DNA of 64,000 bases from Caloramator mitchellensis (lineage in GTDB: Bacteria; Bacillota; Clostridia; Clostridiales; Caloramatoraceae): assembly GCF_001440545.1 (NCBI RefSeq), contig NZ_LKHP01000002.1, forward strand, positions 62,001 through 126,000. The letters are read 5' to 3'. Under the pieces are notes generated by a model. It was not told the origin of the DNA. It did not search any database and worked only from the letters and a program-made list of their open reading frames with translations. Positions 14,556 to 24,884 of the stretch are shown piece after piece. Made by a program: the position numbers and the translations under genes. Position 1 is the stretch's first letter. Every line of letters begins with the position of its first letter.

Positions 14556-15869
14556 ATGGCCGAGATTGTTAACCAATCTACAAATGTAAGAAACGAGATA
14601 GTTTACAAGGTTGAAGACAAACCGCCGCTTGCATTGAGCATAGTTTTGGGACTTCAGCACATATTAGCTGCATTTGGTGGAATAGTTGCTGTTCCGCTGA
14701 TTGTTGGTCAAGCAATTGGTGTAAATATTCAGGACTTATCCTATCTTGTAAGTGCAGCAATTTTCATGGCTGGGCTTGCTACATTTATACAAGCAAGGGG
14801 AATAGGAAAATGCGGTGCAAGAGTTTCCTGTATGATGGGAACTGATTTTTCATTTGTAAGTGCCGGTATAATTGTTGGTCAAACTATGGGACTTGCAGGA
14901 TATTTTGGTGCAACAATATTAGGTTCTTTTATCGAAATTATATTAAGTAGATTCATAAGACCATTAATGAAATATTTTCCTCCGGTTGTTACTGGAACAG
15001 TTGTAACATTAATAGGTCTAACACTATTGCCTGTATCTATAGACTGGGCAGCTGGTGGATTCGGAGCTGCTGATTACGGCAGTTTGCAAAACATTTCTAT
15101 TGCAATAACAGTTTTGTTAATTGCACTTTTCTTAAACAAATATGGTAAAGGAATTGTTAGCAGCGCAGCAGTTCTTATCGCCATTTTCTTTGGTTATATA
15201 ATTTGCTCATTCCTTGGAATTCTTGATTTAAAGCCTGTTTTAGATGCTAAGTGGATTGAACTTCCAAGAATATTCAAGTATGGAGTAAAGTTTAGCTTAG
15301 TAGGAGTTTTGCCATTCATCGCTCCATATCTTGTTACTACAATTGAAACCGTTGGTTGCTTGATTGCGGTTGGAGAAGCATCAGAAAAACCTTTAAACAG
15401 CGATGAAATTTCAGCTGGGATACTTGCAGATGGCGTTGGAAGCTTTATTGCTGGATTCTTCGGAGCAGGACCTAATACTTCCTTCAGCCAGAATGTAGGA
15501 TTAATTCCTCTTACAAGAGTTGCAAGCAGATATGTTATGATTGTAGCATCAATTTTATTAATGCTACTTGGTATATTCCCTAAAATTGGTGCATTAATAG
15601 CAATAATGCCTAACCCTGTTCTTGGAGGTGCTGGAATTGTAATGTTTGGAATGGTAGCTGCTGCCGGAATTAAAACGCTTTCAAAATGTGAATTAAATAC
15701 AAGGAATTTATTAATACTTGCTGTATCAATCGGTCTTGGACTTGGGGTTACAGTAAGACCAGATTTTATAGCACATCTTCCACAAGGACTTAAAATGTTC
15801 TTTGGTTCAGGAATTAGCACAGGGACAATAACCGCATTCCTGTTGAATATAGTGTTAAAAGATGAATAA
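14556..15869 (+). CDS. NCS2 nucleobase permease, purine (xanthine/urate) type
   Basis: A 437-residue transporter of the nucleobase:cation symporter-2 family with about 12-14 membrane segments. The substrate-specificity motif reads SFSQNVGLIPLTRVASR at about 307-323. In this family QN at that place is typical of xanthine/urate carriers, while uracil carriers usually have EN, so I favour purine uptake. AGGGGGGG precedes the ATG. It is not in an operon, but lies about 9 kb from the xanthine-type operon that would need such a carrier. The 260 nt upstream hold the speD terminator and otherwise no structure that I recognise, in particular no purine riboswitch. Confidence 0.92.
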   Translation: MAEIVNQSTNVRNEIVYKVEDKPPLALSIVLGLQHILAAFGGIVAVPLIVGQAIGVNIQDLSYLVSAAIFMAGLATFIQARGIGKCGARVSCMMGTDFSFVSAGIIVGQTMGLAGYFGATILGSFIEIILSRFIRPLMKYFPPVVTGTVVTLIGLTLLPVSIDWAAGGFGAADYGSLQNISIAITVLLIALFLNKYGKGIVSSAAVLIAIFFGYIICSFLGILDLKPVLDAKWIELPRIFKYGVKFSLVGVLPFIAPYLVTTIETVGCLIAVGEASEKPLNSDEISAGILADGVGSFIAGFFGAGPNTSFSQNVGLIPLTRVASRYVMIVASILLMLLGIFPKIGALIAIMPNPVLGGAGIVMFGMVAAAGIKTLSKCELNTRNLLILAVSIGLGLGVTVRPDFIAHLPQGLKMFFGSGISTGTITAFLLNIVLKDE

Positions 15870-15929
15870 TATTCCACATAATTAAAATATTATAACAATA
15901 ATTTTAAATATAGTTTGACCCATTAATAA

Positions 15930-16076
15930 GGCCCCATAAATGATTTTAAATAAATTGCCCATTCAATCCTTACATAAAATAGGTAAAGGTTGATGTGCAC
16001 ACCTTTTAAAATCATATGGGGCTCTTGTCCAAATTGTCATACAAATCAAGAAGTCAAGAAATCAAGTGAATGTCAC
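15930..16076 (-). repeat. Composite foldback plus tail repeat, copy B
   Basis: Arms 15930-15950 (GGCCCCATAAATGATTTTAA) and 16004-16024 (TTTAAAATCATATGGGGCT) are reverse complements and enclose about 50 nt. CTTGTCC and the tail repeat run to 16076. Read on the minus strand, the tail begins GTGACATTCAC, and the TGA of that sequence is the stop codon of the DUF1667 gene. It fills the gap between two convergent genes. Confidence 0.85.
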
Positions 16077-16429
16077 TCAACAGTTCTTGTTGATACGATG
16101 TCGACTCCAGTGCCTAATATGTTTTTATGGATTACATCTCCCATTTTAACCGGAGCAGATACTTCTATTTTGCTCAAAAATTTAACACAATCCTTAATCA
16201 TTCCTTTTGGAATTTCGCCATCTGATTTAACTGGAAGTCTTCTCAGATACGAGTTTTTCAAAATAACTGTAGAAGTTAAAACTCTTGTAGGATTTGAAAT
16301 TTCTTTCACTCCATATTCATATCCTCTTTTGCACTGATTTCCCTTTACCAATATAACATCTTCATCCTCTAAAACTTCTAAATTACACCCCATTGGGCAC
16401 ATGATGCATACAAATTCATGCCTTTTCAT
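16073..16429 (-). CDS. DUF1667 protein of the glycerol oxidation operon
   Basis: A 118-residue protein with a cysteine motif at the N-terminus (CIMCPMGC, then CKRGYEYG), a likely metal or Fe-S site. In clostridia this family normally travels with an FAD oxidoreductase and a type-3 glycerol-3-phosphate dehydrogenase, as here, and is presumed to be a small electron-transfer subunit. GGAG 8 nt before the ATG at 16429 decides the start; the GTG at 16438 is inside the site. Its stop codon is supplied by a dispersed repeat. Confidence 0.9.
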   Translation of the reverse strand: MKRHEFVCIMCPMGCNLEVLEDEDVILVKGNQCKRGYEYGVKEISNPTRVLTSTVILKNSYLRRLPVKSDGEIPKGMIKDCVKFLSKIEVSAPVKMGDVIHKNILGTGVDIVSTRTVE

Positions 16430-16434
16430 GATAC

Positions 16435-17691
16435 TCACTCCTTCACAACCTCAATGCTTAAGCTGCAATCATTATAAGTTGATAAGTCGCTTTTTTTCAG
16501 CTTAACAGTTTCCATTTCCCCGGGTGTAACCTTCCTCTTTTTAAACGATTTAATTATTTTTCCGTCAAGTTTTACATCTAATCTGCAGTTGTTATAAATA
16601 TTATCAACTCGCATAAACAGGTTTATCTCATCGTTTAAATTTTCAAGCCTTAATTTTTGTGGGACAATATACCTTATTCCATTTCCATTAACGGTCCTAA
16701 TGACTACTCCATTATCAATTGCTTCTCCCTTTATATATCTTGCTGCTCCCCTTCCTGCCCTTTGAGCCTCCTGTGTAACAAAATCAACTAAATCATGGAC
16801 GTGGACGACATTTCCACAGGCAAATATTCCCTCAATGCTTGTCTCCATAGACTCGTTTACAAATGGCCCTGATGTCCTTGCATCTATTTCAATCCCTGCA
16901 TTCCTTGAAAGTTCGTTTTCGGGTATCAACCCGACGGATAAGAGCAACGTGTCACATTCATAAAAAACTTCTGTTCCCCTTATTGGAACCCTATTATTAT
17001 CAACCTTTGCAATCGTAACTCCTTCTACTCTGTTTTTACCCTTAATATCTATTACTGTATGCTCAAAAAACAAAGGAATATTATAATCATGCAGGCATTG
17101 AACAATATTTCGTGTAAGTCCTGTTGAGTATGGCATAAGCTCTACTACCGCAAGAACCTTTGCACCCTCTAACGTAAGTCTTCGCGCCATTATAAGTCCT
17201 ATGTCTCCAGAGCCAAGTATTACAACCTTCTTTCCAACCATGTAACCTTCAATGTTAATAAATCTTTGGGCTGTTCCTGCTGTAAAAATACCTGCGGGCC
17301 TAAATCCTGGAATTCCAATTGCTCCCCTTGTTCTTTCCCTGCAGCCCATAGAAAGAATTATTGCCTTTGCCTCAATCCTTCTAAATCCAAGCTCTTGATT
17401 CAAAATATAGACTTCCTTTTTATCGTTTATCTCCAGAACCATAGTATTCGTTAAATATTCAATTTTTAAATTGTTTAATTCATTTATAAACCTTTCGGCA
17501 TATTCCGGCCCAGTTAATTGTTCACCAAATACATGTAGTCCAAATCCATTGTGTATGCACTGCTGCAATATTCCCCCAAGTTCCCTGTCCCTTTCTATTA
17601 ACACTATCCTTTCTACCCCATTTTTTCTCGCCTCAATCGCTGCTGCAAGACCGGCTGGACCTCCACCAACTACAACCAAATCATATTTCAT
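16435..17691 (-). CDS. FAD/NAD(P)-dependent oxidoreductase, glycerol operon
   Basis: A 418-residue pyridine nucleotide-disulfide-type oxidoreductase. It has an N-terminal FAD-binding GGGPAGLAAAIEA and a second dinucleotide motif (VILGSGDIGLIMARRL) near 155-170. A GIFACGNVVHVHDLVD segment that closes the FAD site is near 280-295. LQQCIHNGFGLHVFGE is characteristic of the clostridial proteins paired with GlpA-like dehydrogenases. It probably passes electrons from glycerol-3-phosphate oxidation to an acceptor. It abuts the GlpA-like gene (1-nt gap) and is followed closely by DUF1667. Confidence 0.92.
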   Translation of the reverse strand: MKYDLVVVGGGPAGLAAAIEARKNGVERIVLIERDRELGGILQQCIHNGFGLHVFGEQLTGPEYAERFINELNNLKIEYLTNTMVLEINDKKEVYILNQELGFRRIEAKAIILSMGCRERTRGAIGIPGFRPAGIFTAGTAQRFINIEGYMVGKKVVILGSGDIGLIMARRLTLEGAKVLAVVELMPYSTGLTRNIVQCLHDYNIPLFFEHTVIDIKGKNRVEGVTIAKVDNNRVPIRGTEVFYECDTLLLSVGLIPENELSRNAGIEIDARTSGPFVNESMETSIEGIFACGNVVHVHDLVDFVTQEAQRAGRGAARYIKGEAIDNGVVIRTVNGNGIRYIVPQKLRLENLNDEINLFMRVDNIYNNCRLDVKLDGKIIKSFKKRKVTPGEMETVKLKKSDLSTYNDCSLSIEVVKE

Positions 17692-17692
17692 A

Positions 17693-19135
17693 TCATTGCA
17701 CCTCGCTTTTCGTAGGTCCAGTTAAAATATATGAACCCTCATGGTCTTTTTCAATTTCCGTCATTTCAACTCCAAGTTCCCGAGCAAGAATTTCAATAAC
17801 CCTTGGGCTGCAAAATCCTCCCTGGCATCTTCCCATTCCTGCCCTAACTCTTCTCTTTACGGCATCAACTGTTCTAGCCCCAACATTTCTGTGAATTGCT
17901 GAAACTATTTCTCCTTCTGTTATGCTCTCGCATCTGCAGATAATCTTCCCAAACCTTTTGTCTTTTTTAACTAGCTCATTTTTTTCATCTTCAGATAACT
18001 CAATGAATTTAGGAATAGCTCTTCTATATGGATTAAAATTCTCCTTCTTTTCAATCTTTTTAGCAATATTTTTCAAAATATCGATAACATATAGTGAAAT
18101 TGCAGGAGCCGAAGATAACCCTGGAGATTCTATTCCAGCGACATTAATAAACCCCTTTGCGTCCACTGCTTCTTCAATAATAAAATCATCCCTTTCTGTC
18201 CTCGCCCTAAGACCTGCAAAATTAGTTATCGCCATATTTAATGGAAGCGTTTTAACTGACCTTCTAGCAACTTCTACAATAAAATTAAGCCCTTCAGACG
18301 TTGTATTTAGTGCAGTTTTATCGATCAAATCCTCTGCATCCGGTCCTATTAATAAATTTCCATGAACTGTGGGAGTTACTAAGACTCCTTTTCCAAGCTT
18401 TGATGGGCATTGAAAAATCACATACTTAACTAAATTTCCTACAGTTTTATCAAGCAAATAATATTGACCTCTTCTTGGAATTATCTCCATTTTATTATTA
18501 GAAACCATATTGTTTATTTTATCAGCATATAGCCCTGCGCAATTCACAACATACTTTGTATCGTATGTATCCTTATTAGTAATAATTCTGTATCCAAAAT
18601 CCTTCTTCTCTATATCAACAACCTCGTTGCTAAGAAAAATATTTACCCCATTTTCAACAGCATTTTCCGCAAGAGCAATTGTAAATTCCCATGGCCCGAT
18701 TATACCTCCAGTCTTTGCGTATAATGCCCCTTTAATATTATCTGAAATATTAGGGTCCATTTCCAAAACTTTTTCTTTGCTCAAAATATACAATTCAGGA
18801 ACACCATTTTGAATTCCCTGCTCATACAGCTTACCCAATGTTTTCATTTCGTCATCATCAAATGCTAAAACGAGAGAGCCCACTCTTTTAAATGGAACCT
18901 CCAATTCCCTGCAAAGTTCATCAAACATCAAGTTGCCTTTTGCATTTAACTTTCCCTTCAAAGTTCCAGGTTTGGCATCATAACCTGCGTGTATTATCGC
19001 ACTATTTGCTTTTGTTGTTACATTTCCTACATCGTTCTCCTTTTCGATAAGCGCAACATTTAAATTATACTTTGACAATTCCCTTGCAATACTGCACCCT
19101 ATAACTCCCGCACCTATAATTGCAACATCAAACAT
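17693..19135 (-). CDS. glpA: Type-3 glycerol-3-phosphate dehydrogenase (GlpA-like)
   Basis: A 480-residue flavoprotein oxidising glycerol-3-phosphate to dihydroxyacetone phosphate. The N-terminal FAD motif is VAIIGAGVIGCSIARELS, a DAO-type substrate domain runs to about 360, and a C-terminal BFD-like [2Fe-2S] domain has CRC and, further on, GMGRCQGGFC (four cysteines). AAGGGGGGAA precedes the ATG. It lies between glpK and an FAD oxidoreductase plus DUF1667, the arrangement of the three-component clostridial enzyme. The symbol is by analogy; the encoded protein is shorter than E. coli GlpA. Confidence 0.9.
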   Translation of the reverse strand: MFDVAIIGAGVIGCSIARELSKYNLNVALIEKENDVGNVTTKANSAIIHAGYDAKPGTLKGKLNAKGNLMFDELCRELEVPFKRVGSLVLAFDDDEMKTLGKLYEQGIQNGVPELYILSKEKVLEMDPNISDNIKGALYAKTGGIIGPWEFTIALAENAVENGVNIFLSNEVVDIEKKDFGYRIITNKDTYDTKYVVNCAGLYADKINNMVSNNKMEIIPRRGQYYLLDKTVGNLVKYVIFQCPSKLGKGVLVTPTVHGNLLIGPDAEDLIDKTALNTTSEGLNFIVEVARRSVKTLPLNMAITNFAGLRARTERDDFIIEEAVDAKGFINVAGIESPGLSSAPAISLYVIDILKNIAKKIEKKENFNPYRRAIPKFIELSEDEKNELVKKDKRFGKIICRCESITEGEIVSAIHRNVGARTVDAVKRRVRAGMGRCQGGFCSPRVIEILARELGVEMTEIEKDHEGSYILTGPTKSEVQ

Positions 19136-19159
19136 TTTATTCCCCCCTTAGGCACAAAA

Positions 19160-19185
19160 CTTAATCTTAAGTGCCTGGCACCTTA
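19160..19185 (+). repeat. Short palindrome-bearing repeat, copy 1
   Basis: A 26-nt segment, CTTAATCTTAAGTGCCTGG followed by CACCTTA, centred on the palindrome GTGCCTGGCAC. It recurs in reverse orientation at 57828-57853 with a single difference. It lies between glpK and the GlpA-like gene. Confidence 0.7.
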
Positions 19186-19222
19186 AAATCCCCCCAGATT
19201 CGAAGTTGAACCTGGGGGTTTT
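19186..19222 (-). terminator. Hairpin after glpK
   Basis: CCCCCAG pairs with CTGGGGG around a 16-nt loop. On the minus strand it follows the glpK stop codon and is trailed by GATTTTAAGG. It may reduce read-through into the downstream dehydrogenase genes. Confidence 0.65.
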
Positions 19223-19229
19223 GAACTTG

Positions 19230-20735
<1,506 letters not shown>

Positions 20736-20740
20736 CTATA

Positions 20741-21445
20741 TTAGAAAAGTGTGATATAAGTGAAAGCAGCTATCAAGCCACCTACTATAGGTCCTAATAC
20801 TGGAATCCATGAATATCCCCAGTCTGAGTCTCCCTTTCCTGGTATTGGAAGCAATGCGTGAGCTATACGTGGTCCTAAGTCTCTTGCAGGGTTAATAGCG
20901 TAACCTGTAGGTCCGCCAAGTGAAATACCAATGCTTATAATTAAAGTTCCAACTATGAATGGGTTTAAACCATCAGCGAATTTGTTTGCTCCAATAGCAA
21001 GTATTCCAAATACTAATACAAATGTTCCAATTATTTCACTCAAAAGGTTTGCCCATGTGCTTCTAATTGCTGGTCCTGTTGAAAATACTGCAAGTTTTGC
21101 TCCCTTATCTTCAGTTGCTTCCCAATGTTTATAGTAATGCAGCCATACAAGCACAGCACCCAAAAATGCTCCTACCATCTGAGCAACTATATAACCTGGA
21201 ACCTGCGACCATTCAAACCTGCCAATTGAAGCAAGAGCAATTGTAACTGCAGGATTTAAGTGAGCACCGCTAATTGCTCCTACTGCATAAACTGCCATCG
21301 CAACTGCAAGACCCCAGCCAACTGTTATAACAATCCATCCGCTGTTTTGTGATTTTGATTTGTTTAATACTACGCCTGCTACAACACCATCACCAAGTAA
21401 AATGAGTAGCATTGTTCCTAAAACTTCACCTAAGAATGGTGACAT
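20741..21445 (-). CDS. glpF: Glycerol facilitator aquaglyceroporin
   Basis: A 234-residue MIP-family channel with six membrane segments and both half-helix signatures: GAHLNPAVT at about 60-68 and GYAINPARDLGPR at about 180-192. The Asp after NPAR is the aquaglyceroporin signature, so glycerol uptake rather than water flux is expected. AGGGGGG precedes the ATG. It is the first gene of the glycerol operon. Its leader contains a strong GGAGGTG without a matching gene and a small hairpin, 30-70 nt upstream. Confidence 0.97.
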   Translation of the reverse strand: MSPFLGEVLGTMLLILLGDGVVAGVVLNKSKSQNSGWIVITVGWGLAVAMAVYAVGAISGAHLNPAVTIALASIGRFEWSQVPGYIVAQMVGAFLGAVLVWLHYYKHWEATEDKGAKLAVFSTGPAIRSTWANLLSEIIGTFVLVFGILAIGANKFADGLNPFIVGTLIISIGISLGGPTGYAINPARDLGPRIAHALLPIPGKGDSDWGYSWIPVLGPIVGGLIAAFTYITLF

Positions 21446-21608
21446 AAATAATACCCCCCTAAAATATTTTTTGGACTTTAAATAGCTAGTCCTATGTAAA
21501 AAGTTTCACCTCCTTTTTTCTTTCTGTTACATTTATATGATTTAAAAATACTAATATTCTATAAGCTAAAAATTTAATTATTTAAAAAAGAATAAAAAAG
21601 CATATAAA

Positions 21609-21746
21609 AAAACCCAATGGTATGATTTTATATGGGAACTCTCTTTAAAATAAGTTAAATGAGCAAATTCCCATCAAATCATCCATCGGGCTTCTTGTCC
21701 TAATTGTCAAACAAATCAAGAAGTCAAGAAATCAAGTGAATGTCAC
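21609..21746 (-). repeat. Composite foldback plus tail repeat, copy C
   Basis: Arms 21611-21629 (AACCCAATGGTATGATTTT) and 21675-21693 (AAATCATCCATCGGGCTT) pair. CTTGTCC and the tail repeat extend to 21746. On the minus strand the tail begins at the last base of the DUF438 stop codon, and the far arm is followed by a run of T, so here the element could act as the DUF438 terminator. Together with the glpF leader it fills the 300-nt gap 21446-21745. Confidence 0.85.
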
Positions 21747-22957
21747 TAATTTAATATTCTTTTTTCGCCTTCAAGTTCTTTTATAGGTTTAATATTCTGT
21801 GTAACCTCCAATGTCCCTAAGTATTCCCCATTTTCGTCTCTTACTGCAAAGTATCTAATATATACATACATCTTGCCCATATTTATCCAAAAATCTTCGT
21901 GGTCCTTTCTACCTTCTTTGAAATCGCTGAGCATCTTGTTTACTATATGAACGCTTGCAGGAGGATGGCAGTTTTGAACTGTTCTTCCGATAACAGCCTT
22001 TGTTCTAGCAAAAATTCTTTCTTTACCCTGTGAGAAGTATTTTACAACATCGTCTTTGTCGATGAATGTTATATCGAATGGCAGTGTGTTTAAAATGGTT
22101 GATAGTTCTTTAATCGAAAGTATTCCTGTATCAAACTTAACATATCCCTTTTGAATATCTTCCTTTTCGGCTTTTTCTACATTAACTCTTTCAGGAACCC
22201 ATTTTGCGATAGGTTCAACAAGGCAAAATCCTATTTCATCCGACTCTTCCATTATATTAACCCATTCATCTTCAGTAAACGTGTCAACAGTCATTGGGAA
22301 CAATATATTTTCCTCTTTGAATATCATCTCATCAACCTTTGTCATCATCTCATCTATTTTGGCCACTACTTCATCTTTGTTTCCTTCATAGTTAACGAGC
22401 ATCCTCTTGCTTTCTTTGATAAGTCCTCTTATTTCATCATCTACTCCCCACATAACCTTTGGAGGGGCAGTGATTCCGTATTTTTCAAGATACGGAAAAA
22501 TCAAATTTTCTTTTCTTAAGTAATGTTTATCTATATCCCATAGTTCATTTATAAGTGTAACTAGACTTAGCGCATTTTCGTTCGAATCATTTCGCTTAAA
22601 GTTTTCAACTTCAACTCTTATTTTATCCAGCACCTTTTCAATGGCTCTGTTTTCATTAAAAAATGTGTTAACCGGATGTCCTGGGATGTCCTTAGGGTCA
22701 TTAGGTTTGTGAATCTCTTCAATTGTTCCCTTAAAAATTGCTGCATGAACATCGCAAAGCCTCTGAACTTCTGTTACTGGCATTCCTTCCATTATAAGAG
22801 CCTGTTCCATTTCTGAAATTTCAGTAGCTGCCACACCACTAAAAATCTTTTCAAATTTAGCCTTTACTTCTTCAAATGGTTTGCCATCGTGAAGTTCCAT
22901 TATAAGCTCCTTTAAAACCTTCTGTCTATATTCTCTGTTGTTTATCATTTCACTCAT
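21746..22957 (-). CDS. DUF438 protein with hemerythrin and PAS domains
   Basis: A 403-residue protein with a DUF438 N-terminal domain (about 1-75). A hemerythrin-like four-helix region follows at about 85-215, with iron-ligand candidates in HPVNTFFNEN, KHYLRKENLIFPYL and KEENILFPM. A PAS domain lies at about 280-400. Such proteins sense or handle O2, NO or redox state through a di-iron centre; the exact role is unknown. GGGAAGGAT before the ATG at 22957 decides the start, 75 nt inside the longest frame. A Crp/Fnr-type site sits at the activating distance from its TATAAT. Confidence 0.9.
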   Translation of the reverse strand: MSEMINNREYRQKVLKELIMELHDGKPFEEVKAKFEKIFSGVAATEISEMEQALIMEGMPVTEVQRLCDVHAAIFKGTIEEIHKPNDPKDIPGHPVNTFFNENRAIEKVLDKIRVEVENFKRNDSNENALSLVTLINELWDIDKHYLRKENLIFPYLEKYGITAPPKVMWGVDDEIRGLIKESKRMLVNYEGNKDEVVAKIDEMMTKVDEMIFKEENILFPMTVDTFTEDEWVNIMEESDEIGFCLVEPIAKWVPERVNVEKAEKEDIQKGYVKFDTGILSIKELSTILNTLPFDITFIDKDDVVKYFSQGKERIFARTKAVIGRTVQNCHPPASVHIVNKMLSDFKEGRKDHEDFWINMGKMYVYIRYFAVRDENGEYLGTLEVTQNIKPIKELEGEKRILN

Positions 22958-22990
22958 GTTTATCCTTCCCTTCATTTTCTTTATGGTTTT

Positions 22991-23033
22991 ATTATAACTA
23001 TAATTTAGCATCAAATATGTAACATATGTCACA
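22991..23033 (-). promoter_or_regulatory. Crp/Fnr-type site and promoter of the DUF438 gene
   Basis: On the minus strand TGTGACATATGTTACA (23018-23033) is followed by TATAAT at 22996-22991. The site centre is 34.5 nt from the end of the -10 box, i.e. about -41.5, the class II activator position. The site upstream of the DUF1858 gene has the same half-sites and spacing. The regulator is not in the window. Confidence 0.65.
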
Positions 23034-23048
23034 AACTCAATTTTTCAC

Positions 23049-23082
23049 AAAAAGCCAATATCCTATAAAAAGAATATTGGCT
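23049..23082 (-). terminator. Terminator after the M32 carboxypeptidase
   Basis: AGCCAATAT pairs with ATATTGGCT around a 12-nt loop. On the minus strand TTTTT follows directly, 7 nt after the stop codon of the peptidase gene. Confidence 0.85.
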
Positions 23083-23089
23083 AAATCTT

Positions 23090-24589
23090 CTACTTCAGCT
23101 TTTCTTCAACTATTTTTTCACACCTTTTTATAAAATATTCAGGATTAAGTTTTTCACCAGAAACTTTTTCAATTAATTCAGATGGAGTGTATATTGAACC
23201 GTGTTTGTGAATATTATCGCTCAACCAATTTTTAATGCTCAAAAAATCTCCATTTTCTATTCTTTCATAGAAGTCCGGCATCTGTTTTAGCATAGTGTTT
23301 AATATCTGGGCACCGTAAATATTACCAAGAGCATATGATGGAAAATATCCAATTGAACCTCCTGACCAGTGAACATCTTGAAGTATTCCTTCTGAATTAT
23401 TTGATGGCTCTACTCCTAAATAGTCCTTATACTTCTTGTTCCAAATAGAAGGTAATTCATCTACATCAACATCTTCATCTATCATCATCTTTTCCATCTC
23501 GTATCTAATTATTATATGAAGGCTGTATGTTATCTCATCAGCGTCTACTCTTATAAGGGACGGTTTAATGGAGTTTACGGCCTGATAGATTTCATCGACA
23601 GAAAGTTTTTTTAATGATGGGAATAAAGTGCTTATATCAGGATAAACGTGCTTCCAAAATTCCCTTGACCTTCCTATTATATTTTCATAAAATCTTGACT
23701 GGGATTCGTGTATTCCCATCGATGCTCCAGTCATTAACATGGTTCCTCTTAAATCCCTAGAGATATTCTGCTCATAGATTGCATGTCCCATTTCGTGTAT
23801 GTTGGATAGCAATCCTGATATGAAGTTTTCTTCATCATATCTTGTTGTTATTCTGATATCAGAAGGTCCAAGCTCAATTGTAAATGGATGAGCACTTGTG
23901 TCTATTCTTCCTGATTCTAAATCATAACCTAGTTTTTTAGCGATTATCTTTGCAAATTGATTTTGTGCTTCTACTGGATATTTACCCTTTAATATATGGT
24001 CCTTCGGTTTGTCCCCTCTTTCGTTGAGCTTTTTAATTAAATTAATCAAAACTTCCTTTAAAGGATTAAATATCCTATCAAGCTCCTCTTCTGTCATTCC
24101 CATCTCATAATCATCTAAAAGTGCATCATATCTTTTATTTTTATATCCATAAATATCTGCAAACTGCTTGTTGTAATCAATTATCTGTTTCAAATATGGC
24201 TTAAATAAACCATAATCATTTTTTGCCTTTGCCTCTTCCCAAACGCTCTCAGCAACTGAAATAAGGTTAACAAAGTCTGTATACATCTTTTCTGGAATCT
24301 TAACCGTTTTATCATATTCCTTCTTAATCTTTCTTACAGTAGCCTTTGTTATATCATCCAAATCATCTATCGGTAAAAAATAATCAATAAATTCTTTTAC
24401 TTTTTCTGAAGTAGTCATTTTGTAAAGCTCGCCGGCAAGATATCCTGAAACCTCTCCTCTAAAGTTTACAGCTTTGGGTGGCATATTAACTCTCATATCC
24501 CAATGAACTAATCCAAGTAAACTTTGAACATATTCCATCCTGGATATATATTCCTTCATCTCTTGCTTTTTTAATTCAATTTCTGACAT
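23090..24589 (-). CDS. M32 metallocarboxypeptidase
   Basis: A 499-residue carboxypeptidase Taq-type enzyme that removes C-terminal residues from peptides in the cytoplasm. The zinc site is HEMGHAIYEQ (about 263-272) with the third ligand in HESQSRFYEN (about 292-301). ESQSRFYEN and the C-terminal DVHWSGGSIGYFPSYALG are family signatures. There is no signal peptide and the length is normal. AGGGGGAG precedes the ATG. It has its own terminator and is separated from the upstream cupin gene by a composite repeat. Confidence 0.97.
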   Translation of the reverse strand: MSEIELKKQEMKEYISRMEYVQSLLGLVHWDMRVNMPPKAVNFRGEVSGYLAGELYKMTTSEKVKEFIDYFLPIDDLDDITKATVRKIKKEYDKTVKIPEKMYTDFVNLISVAESVWEEAKAKNDYGLFKPYLKQIIDYNKQFADIYGYKNKRYDALLDDYEMGMTEEELDRIFNPLKEVLINLIKKLNERGDKPKDHILKGKYPVEAQNQFAKIIAKKLGYDLESGRIDTSAHPFTIELGPSDIRITTRYDEENFISGLLSNIHEMGHAIYEQNISRDLRGTMLMTGASMGIHESQSRFYENIIGRSREFWKHVYPDISTLFPSLKKLSVDEIYQAVNSIKPSLIRVDADEITYSLHIIIRYEMEKMMIDEDVDVDELPSIWNKKYKDYLGVEPSNNSEGILQDVHWSGGSIGYFPSYALGNIYGAQILNTMLKQMPDFYERIENGDFLSIKNWLSDNIHKHGSIYTPSELIEKVSGEKLNPEYFIKRCEKIVEEKLK

Positions 24590-24730
24590 ACAAAACTCCC
24601 CCTAAAAAATAATGCCTTATACTTATTATGAATGTAAAATTTTTCTTAGTCAAGAAATTATATGAAATATAAGCTGTTTGAATTCATGATTTGATATAGC
24701 AATATAAAATAGTTTTGAGGTTAAAATAAT

Positions 24731-24884
24731 ATAACCCCATGAAGTTTATAAATGAACTTCAACTTTACTAAAGTATTGTCCATCAATAAACTTCCTGAGG
24801 CTATAATGTTTAAACTTTCATAGGCTAGCTGTTTGTCCTAATTGCCAAACAAATCAAGAAGTCAAGAAATCAAGTGAATGTCAC
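24731..24884 (-). repeat. Composite foldback plus tail repeat, copy D
   Basis: Arms near 24734-24750 (ACCCCATGAAGTTTATA) and 24809-24824 (TTTAAACTTTCATAGG) pair imperfectly, with further pairing inside. TTGTCC and the tail repeat run to 24884, so that on the minus strand GTGACATTCAC starts immediately after the TAG stop of the cupin gene. The 295-nt gap between cupin and peptidase genes contains little else. Confidence 0.8.

Noticed and set aside
15194-15877. 227-codon minus-strand frame inside the NCS2 permease
   Set aside because: It is a shadow of the permease; the permease reading has family motifs and the antisense frame has none.
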